From contig CAJUQN010000130.1 in NCBI GenBank assembly GCA_910588625.1, positions 1 to 6,101 of the forward strand: a stretch of 6,101 nt of DNA, read 5' to 3'. Both the position numbers and the translations under genes were made by a program. The stretch comes from an uncultured Oscillospiraceae bacterium. Its GTDB lineage: Bacteria; Bacillota; Clostridia; Oscillospirales; Oscillospiraceae. Under the pieces are notes generated by a model. The model worked only from the letters and a program-made list of their open reading frames with translations. It was not told the DNA's origin and did no database searches. How positions within the stretch are numbered: the first letter of the stretch is position 1; each line of letters begins with the position of its first letter. Below are positions 1-3,546 of this stretch, one piece after another.

Positions 1-92
1 CCTTATTTTATCACATCTTCTATCATTTCGGGGGATTAAATCAGCGTTTCCTTAAGATAAAAATTTTCACATTTTTTGTACACCACGCTCTC
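1..92. other. AT-rich left edge, no gene seen
   Basis: This stretch is clearly more AT-rich than the rest of the window, with runs such as AAAATTTT near positions 60-66 and a T6 run at 72-77. I see no reading frame with a ribosome binding site and no convincing stem-loop followed by a T-run. It lies downstream of the minus-strand genes, so it may be an intergenic spacer or the 5' region of a gene beyond the left edge. Confidence 0.4.
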
Positions 93-233
93 TCAAATCG
101 CAGCAATTACATCTTTCCGGTCGGATGGGGCGTCAGTGCCCGGTAGATTGGCGCCCAGGCCGATGAGAACGCGCTCTCCGTTGCGTACCACGCGCAGACC
201 AGATGCAGCCGCTGTCCATCCGTGCCCTGCCAT
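93..233 (-). CDS. Doubtful 46-residue frame or gene-tail remnant
   Basis: I do not recognise this protein. The minus-strand frame from ATG at 233 to TGA at 93-95 would encode 46 residues, beginning MAGHGWTAAASGLRVVRNGE, continuing through an ERVLIGLGAN segment and ending DRKDVIAAI. The composition looks protein-like (hydrophobic alternation, Gly-rich turns) rather than random. The same frame stays open upstream through the hairpin and into the end of the regulator gene. No ribosome binding site lies at a proper distance from the ATG. It could be a small gene translated after the regulator, the C-terminal tail of a gene whose body was deleted, or chance. Codon third positions are mixed, so coding potential is not strong. 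Confidence 0.2.
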   Translation of the reverse strand: MAGHGWTAAASGLRVVRNGERVLIGLGANLPGTDAPSDRKDVIAAI

Positions 234-245
234 GCCCTCGGCCCG

Positions 246-262
246 CCCCGTGCAGCACAGGG
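246..262 (-). terminator. Hairpin just after the regulator stop codon
   Basis: Read on the minus strand, CCCTGTGC (262-255) pairs with GCACGGGG (253-246), giving a tight stem with one G-T wobble. It begins two bases after the regulator's TGA (267-265). The position suits transcript termination or 3'-end protection. No T-run follows it on the minus strand, so it is not a canonical intrinsic terminator. Confidence 0.3.
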
Positions 263-264
263 AA

Positions 265-1782
265 TCAGGGATTCTGTTCGTTGTCGGATACTTTATGGAA
301 CAGATAGGCCAGGTAGAGGGACATCCGCCCCTTCATATCGAAATAGTTATAGCTCGTGAGGTTTTGGATTTTCTGCAGGCGGTAGCGCAGGGTGCTGATG
401 TGGATGAACAGGCTGGCCGCCACGCTTTCCAACGTGCCATGCAGGAAGCAGCATTCCAGCGTAGCCCAAAGCTCGCTTTTATACTGCCGGTCATAGGCCT
501 GGATCGGATTGATGATCCGGCGGTAGAATATCTCCCCGTCGCTACTCCCGATCCCGCAGGAGATCAGGCCCAGCTCAAAATAGTTATCATACATAAAGAC
601 GCTTTCACCGGGGTTCAGCATCCGCCCATACTGGATTGCCTTTTTCGCCTGCTGATAACACTCCGGTATGGCGGTGAATTGCTGCACCGGCAGGCTGCAG
701 CCCAAATCAATGCTGCACCGGATGGCGGCAGAGAGCATCTCCCCGCAGTAGCGTATCTGGTCCGCTAGGACGGCGGCGGTCCGTTTCCCATTGTAGGAGA
801 TGAGCGAGATATATTCGGCGCCCCGCTTGAACACCAGAATGGAATCAAAACGGTAGGCGAGGATGTCCCGGGCCGTGTCCATTTCCCACAGGTCGTTTTT
901 GTTCCGGAACTCCTGGCTGCGCTGGGAGAGGATGAGCAGCAAATGGTGCTGGAAAGGGTTGAAATTCAGCAGTTTCAGCCGGTCCACAATGGTGCTCTCC
1001 CGGGTATGGCGCGTAAAAAGGATGTCGTCAAGAATGGACGCCATCATTTCCCGTTCCGCCTGGGCCTTCAGGTTCTCTTCCAGGAACTTGACGCTCAGTG
1101 CGTTCACCACGGTTTCGGCCAAGGGGAGGGCCAGCTCCATCTGGCTTTCCTCCATCGCGATGCAGAATACGCCAAGCAGCTGGTTCTGTGCCCGGCAGGG
1201 GAAAATGATGATGTTCCGGTTCTGGAGGTAGAACTGGGTGTTCCCCTCCTCCTGTTGCAGAAAAAACTGCTCCATATTTTTTTCCAGGACACAGGGGGCC
1301 AGCCCATCTGCAAGGGAAGACGCCTCCGCCACCTTGTGCTGGTCGGCGTCCAGGCAACAGCAATAACAGGGCAGCTTGGTACACAGAAGGTCGATCAGCT
1401 CCTGGATGGATTGGTTTTGTAGGATGGCGTTGAAAAGCTCCCGGTTCATCTCAACACTCTGGTCGATAATCAGGCGCTGATGGTCGGAAATCAAGGACAA
1501 CGATTCGCTCAGCACCTCTCGGAAGAGAACATTGGCATCTATGGCAATCAGCGGCACGGAATATTTCCGTGCCAGCTCTGCGGTGGAGCTGGCAATGGAA
1601 TCAATAAACCGTCCGATTTTAACACCGATGGCAGACACATTTGCCTGGCACAGGCCTTCGATCACTCGGTTGATTTCTTGAATGCTCCCGTGGTGGGCGG
1701 ACAAGGTAGTCAGGATAAGCACATGGTTGTCCAGACTGTCAAAGTGGAAGTCCGGGGCCTCCATGACCGTGACATATTTCAC
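265..1782 (-). CDS. PucR/CdaR-type regulator, N-terminally interrupted
   Basis: This is a cytosolic transcription regulator of the PucR type, a family that often activates purine, amino-acid or organic-acid catabolism next to its own gene. From the GTG at 1782 it is 505 residues. Residues 1 to about 95 match the PucR N-terminal sensory domain (KYVTVMEAPDFHF, then SVPLIAIDANVLFREV). About 270-400 resembles the CdaR GGDEF-like middle domain (ending in a SYNGKR... YQQAKKAIQYGR stretch). About 448-496 is the C-terminal PucR-type helix-turn-helix, with HISTLRYRLQKI at 461-472. Family members normally begin about 30 residues earlier, and that missing segment is present in frame at 1783-1869 but is cut off by a TAA. 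The GTG start has only an AAGGA 12 bases upstream, so its use is uncertain. The family call is firm; function in this strain is doubtful. Its likely targets are the CoA-transferase and transporter genes next door. Confidence 0.85.
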   Translation of the reverse strand: MKYVTVMEAPDFHFDSLDNHVLILTTLSAHHGSIQEINRVIEGLCQANVSAIGVKIGRFIDSIASSTAELARKYSVPLIAIDANVLFREVLSESLSLISDHQRLIIDQSVEMNRELFNAILQNQSIQELIDLLCTKLPCYCCCLDADQHKVAEASSLADGLAPCVLEKNMEQFFLQQEEGNTQFYLQNRNIIIFPCRAQNQLLGVFCIAMEESQMELALPLAETVVNALSVKFLEENLKAQAEREMMASILDDILFTRHTRESTIVDRLKLLNFNPFQHHLLLILSQRSQEFRNKNDLWEMDTARDILAYRFDSILVFKRGAEYISLISYNGKRTAAVLADQIRYCGEMLSAAIRCSIDLGCSLPVQQFTAIPECYQQAKKAIQYGRMLNPGESVFMYDNYFELGLISCGIGSSDGEIFYRRIINPIQAYDRQYKSELWATLECCFLHGTLESVAASLFIHISTLRYRLQKIQNLTSYNYFDMKGRMSLYLAYLFHKVSDNEQNP

Positions 1783-1869
1783 CTCGTTGGAAAGTCCTTA
1801 TGGTACGACCAATGTGCTGCCCGTTTTGAAGGATGGGATTTCTAGCAAATCAGATACCGTAATGCCCAA
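1783..1869 (-). pseudogene. Ancestral 5' end of the regulator gene with in-frame TAA
   Basis: From a TTG at 1869-1867 the minus strand reads MGITVSDLLEIPSFKTGSTL, VVP, stop, GLSNE, and then runs straight into the VKYVTVMEAPDF of the regulator. The N-terminal pattern (ITVSDLLEIP...G..VV..GL..EV) is exactly how PucR-domain proteins begin, and the spacing across the stop fits the family without a gap. The TAA at 1800-1798 therefore replaces one sense codon; CAA, GAA or AAA would each need one base change. With the stop repaired the protein would be 534 residues. AAAGGAG at 1884-1878 is spaced eight bases from the TTG, which strongly supports it as the original start. Confidence 0.75.
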
Positions 1870-1877
1870 AGACGGCT

Positions 1878-1884
1878 CTCCTTT
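1878..1884 (-). promoter_or_regulatory. Ribosome binding site of the ancestral TTG start
   Basis: AAAGGAG on the minus strand, eight bases before the TTG at 1869. It is the strongest ribosome binding site in the window and decides the original start of the regulator gene, because the downstream GTG at 1782 has a much poorer one. Confidence 0.7.
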
Positions 1885-1935
1885 CTTCTGTGGCAGGGTT
1901 GGTGGCGGGCGGCGGGCTGTCTGCGTATGTTCTTT

Positions 1936-1964
1936 AGTATAACCCGGTTCAGGGTAAAAGTAAA
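1936..1964 (-). promoter_or_regulatory. Sigma-70-type promoter for the regulator gene
   Basis: On the minus strand TTTACT (1964-1959) and TATACT (1941-1936) are separated by exactly 17 bases, matching the -35 and -10 consensus at 4/6 and 5/6. Transcription would start near 1929, giving a leader of about 60 bases before the TTG at 1869. A short symmetry, ACCC-N6-GGGT, lies inside the spacer and could bind a regulator, perhaps the gene's own product. The regulator can thus be expressed separately from the upstream CoA-transferase gene. Confidence 0.55.
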
Positions 1965-1995
1965 ATCCTTTTGGCCCTTAATGGGGCGGACGGGG

Positions 1996-2751
1996 CTACA
2001 GCACACCGGCCCGCTCCAGCTGCTCCACGTCCTGCTCCCGGTAGCCCAGCTCCGCCAGGATGTCCCGGTTGTGTTGGCCAAGCAGGGGGGCGCAGCTTCG
2101 GATGTACGGGCTGGTTTCGGACATTTTGATGCACTCGTTGGTGATGCGCACGGTCCCCAGGACAGGATGCTCGACGTCGGCAAACATCTGCCGCGCGTCA
2201 CGGAAATGGGGGTCGGACGCCACGTCGTCTATGTGGAGGACTGGGGCGGCGGGCAGCCGGGCCTCCAGGAGCGCGTCCAGCAGCTCCTGGACGGTACGTC
2301 TGCTGGTTTCGGCGCTGATCGCGGCGTCCAGATCCCGCCGGTGTGCCACGCGGCTGTCCACGGTAAGGAAGCGGGGGTCCTCCGCCCACTCGGCGTGCCC
2401 CAGCACATGGCAGAGCCTGTGCCATTCGCTGTCCTGACCGGCGGAAATGACCAGAATACCGTCAGACGCTGGGTAGCTGTTGCCCGGCGCGCTGGCCTCA
2501 AAGGTGTTGCCCTTGGCCTGTGGGACGCGACCGGTGGTAAGGTAGATTTGGTTCATGCTGGACAAAGCGGTGATGCAGGCATCCATCAAAGCGATGTCGA
2601 TCCACTGCCCCCGGCCGGTCCGCACACGGTGGTGGAGCGCCGCCAGGATGGCGGTGGCCGCGTTCTGTCCGGCCATAATGTCCGCGATGGATGCCCCGCA
2701 GCGAACGTTCTCCCCCCCGGTGGACCCGGTTACGCTCATCAGGCCGCTCAT
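1996..2751 (-). CDS. CoA-transferase C-terminal fragment (251 residues)
   Basis: This fragment carries the catalytic half of the class III CoA-transferase. It starts MSGLMSVTGSTGGENVRCGA, followed by SIADIMAG with the presumed nucleophile Asp at residue 24, then LHHRVRTGRGQWIDIALMDA, which is typical of the family. The rest (RFLTVDSRVAHRRDL, LPAAPVLHIDDV, ADVEHPVLGTVRI) is the small domain and the C-terminal return to the Rossmann-like core; the frame ends near LAELGYREQDVEQLERAGVL. Its ATG overlaps the TGA of the upstream fragment in an ATGA arrangement, so reinitiation is conceivable, but no good ribosome binding site precedes it. Alone it lacks the N-terminal CoA-binding part and should not be active. 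No other damage is visible, which points to a recent lesion. Confidence 0.75.
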   Translation of the reverse strand: MSGLMSVTGSTGGENVRCGASIADIMAGQNAATAILAALHHRVRTGRGQWIDIALMDACITALSSMNQIYLTTGRVPQAKGNTFEASAPGNSYPASDGILVISAGQDSEWHRLCHVLGHAEWAEDPRFLTVDSRVAHRRDLDAAISAETSRRTVQELLDALLEARLPAAPVLHIDDVASDPHFRDARQMFADVEHPVLGTVRITNECIKMSETSPYIRSCAPLLGQHNRDILAELGYREQDVEQLERAGVL

Positions 2752-3188
2752 AGCCTGGGCAATCGGGTCAAAGTAGCGCGCCCCGCATAAGGGCCCTGCT
2801 GCCCGAAGCCGGAGATTGACGCATAAATCAGCCGAGGGTTGATTTTTGCGGCCTCTTCATAGGAGAAGCCCAGCCGTTCCATCACACCGGGACGGAAATT
2901 TTCAATCAGCACGTCGGATCGCTGGATCAACCTGCGGAGGATATGTTTCCCCTGCTCCGACTTGAGGTCCAGGGTCAGCCCCCGCTTGCTGCGGTTGAAG
3001 GTGATGAAATACGTGCTGATCCCATCCTGCTTCGGCAGGCTGTCCCGGGACATATCGCCCTTGTCCGGCGACTCGATCTTGATGACGTCCGCCCCCATAT
3101 CCGCCAGCAGCGACGCGCAAAAGGGGCCGGCTACCATCCGCCCCAGATCCAACACCTTCAGCCCCTCTAACGCAGAACCTTGCTTCAT
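2748..3188 (-). CDS. CoA-transferase N-terminal fragment (146 residues)
   Basis: This is the N-terminal part of the class III CoA-transferase. Recognisable family blocks are LEGLKVLDLGRMVAGPFCAS (8-27), LLADMGADVIKIE (27-39), FNRSKRGLTLDLK (64-76), SDVLIENFRPGVMERLG (91-107) and LIYASISGFGQQGPYAGR (120-137). After about residue 138 the reading is out of frame (TLTRLPRL) and stops at TGA 2750-2748. The start is ATG 3188, with AAAGGG at 3203-3198 about nine bases upstream. The product lacks the catalytic Asp, so it should be inactive unless it pairs with the C-terminal fragment. It is the first gene of the minus-strand group and is transcribed away from the transporter gene. Confidence 0.75.
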   Translation of the reverse strand: MKQGSALEGLKVLDLGRMVAGPFCASLLADMGADVIKIESPDKGDMSRDSLPKQDGISTYFITFNRSKRGLTLDLKSEQGKHILRRLIQRSDVLIENFRPGVMERLGFSYEEAAKINPRLIYASISGFGQQGPYAGRATLTRLPRL

Positions 3189-3289
3189 AAATATCGTCCC
3201 TTTCTTGAGTAAGCGCCGTATCCCCGCAGGCTGTCCGGGAGGGTTGGGAAGTCCCGTAGACGGGCCCGGTGCGGTGCTTTGTTAAGGAC

Positions 3290-3319
3290 AGCATAGCATA
3301 GCGGCGGTCAGCGGGTCAT
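3290..3319 (-). promoter_or_regulatory. Weak candidate promoter for the CoA-transferase
   Basis: On the minus strand ATGACC (3319-3314) and TATGCT (3295-3290) are 18 bases apart, each about 4/6 to consensus. TATGCT occurs twice in overlap (3300-3290). Transcription would begin near 3283, giving a leader of roughly 95 bases that contains GC-rich self-complementary segments (CCGGG 3235-3239 with CCCGG 3265-3269, and GGGA/TCCC at 3247-3256). A poor promoter just below an inverted repeat is what an activator-dependent gene would show, but this remains a guess. Confidence 0.3.
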
Positions 3320-3328
3320 TCTAGAAAA

Positions 3329-3356
3329 ATAGGAAAGCGGCATAAACTTTTCCTAT
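3329..3356. promoter_or_regulatory. 8-bp inverted repeat, candidate operator
   Basis: ATAGGAAA (3329-3336) and TTTCCTAT (3349-3356) form a perfect inverted repeat with a 12-base spacer, so the half-site centres are 20 bases (about two helical turns) apart. It sits nine bases upstream of the candidate -35 of the minus-strand promoter, a position typical for an activator site. It is a reasonable candidate binding site for the PucR-type regulator encoded here. Confidence 0.4.
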
Positions 3357-3369
3357 AAACGCAGGATTT

Positions 3370-3390
3370 TTGCAGACTGAATGCCTGCAA
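3370..3390. repeat. 6-bp inverted repeat in the divergent region
   Basis: TTGCAG (3370-3375) and CTGCAA (3385-3390) are perfectly complementary with a nine-base spacer. It could be a second regulator site or a small hairpin in a transcript. The short arms mean chance cannot be excluded. Confidence 0.25.
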
Positions 3391-3447
3391 CTGATGGAAA
3401 CTGTGCGGATGCAGGAAAAACCGAAAAATTTTTCATCGGAAAAGAGG

Positions 3448-3477
3448 ATGACACGAGCAGCGGGGATGATTTATAGT
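3448..3477 (+). promoter_or_regulatory. Promoter of the transporter gene with overlapping operator
   Basis: ATGACA (3448-3453) and TATAGT (3472-3477) each match the sigma-70 consensus at 5/6 and are 18 bases apart. Transcription would start near 3485, about 60 bases before the chosen TTG start. A 12-base perfect palindrome of A5T5 flanked by G and C (3423-3434) lies upstream, where an UP-element would be. The arms ATGATT (3466-3471) and AATCAT (3479-3484) form an inverted repeat centred on the -10 box, so a bound repressor would block RNA polymerase. Confidence 0.5.
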
Positions 3478-3535
3478 GAATCATAATTGCTTCCGAAGGA
3501 TGGGTGGTGGGACACCTGCCTGAAAAGCAGAAAGA

Positions 3536-3543
3536 GGGGGGGG
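3536..3543 (+). promoter_or_regulatory. G8 tract forming the transporter ribosome binding site
   Basis: Eight consecutive G, preceded by AAAGA, lie three bases before the TTG start at 3547 and serve as the purine-rich ribosome binding site. This choice excludes the alternative in-frame TTG at 3487, which has no ribosome binding site and would lie at the transcription start. The G-run is slippage-prone; a change in its length would alter the spacing or strength of initiation without changing the protein. Confidence 0.45.
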
Positions 3544-3546
3544 CGA

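Larger units (their letters stand above)
1996..3188 (-). pseudogene. CaiB/BaiF family III CoA-transferase, frameshifted
   Basis: Joining the two overlapping minus-strand frames with one added base gives a colinear protein of about 397 residues, a usual length for class III CoA-transferases such as CaiB and formyl-CoA transferase. These enzymes move CoA between carboxylic acids through an aspartyl-CoA mixed anhydride. The break falls after residue 138. Reading GQQGPYAGR in one frame and YFDPIAQAMSGLMSVTG in the other restores the family's GPYA.R..FD.IAQAMSGLM pattern. The likely catalytic Asp (in SIADIMAG) is then near residue 170, close to the Asp169 known in this family. The substrate cannot be told from the sequence; a di- or monocarboxylate is inferred from the neighbouring transporters. 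Confidence 0.8.

Noticed and set aside
76..768. 230-codon plus-strand frame
   Set aside because: It lies mostly antisense to the PucR-type regulator, which has clear domains; it has no ribosome binding site or recognisable family pattern.
1798..1800. Stop-codon recoding (selenocysteine or pyrrolysine) in the regulator
   Set aside because: The codon is TAA, which is not used for either amino acid, and the position is not a conserved functional residue in the PucR domain.
2775..2784. Programmed ribosomal frameshift in the CoA-transferase gene
   Set aside because: No slippery heptamer of the X-XXY-YYZ type is present, and class III CoA-transferases are not known to need recoding.
1927..2790. 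287-codon plus-strand frame
   Set aside because: It is antisense to the catalytic half of the CoA-transferase and arises from GC-rich codon structure; the minus strand holds the family motifs.
3487..3546. Longer transporter start at TTG 3487
   Set aside because: No ribosome binding site, the predicted transcription start is almost at this codon, and the extra 20 residues do not look like an OFA N-terminus.
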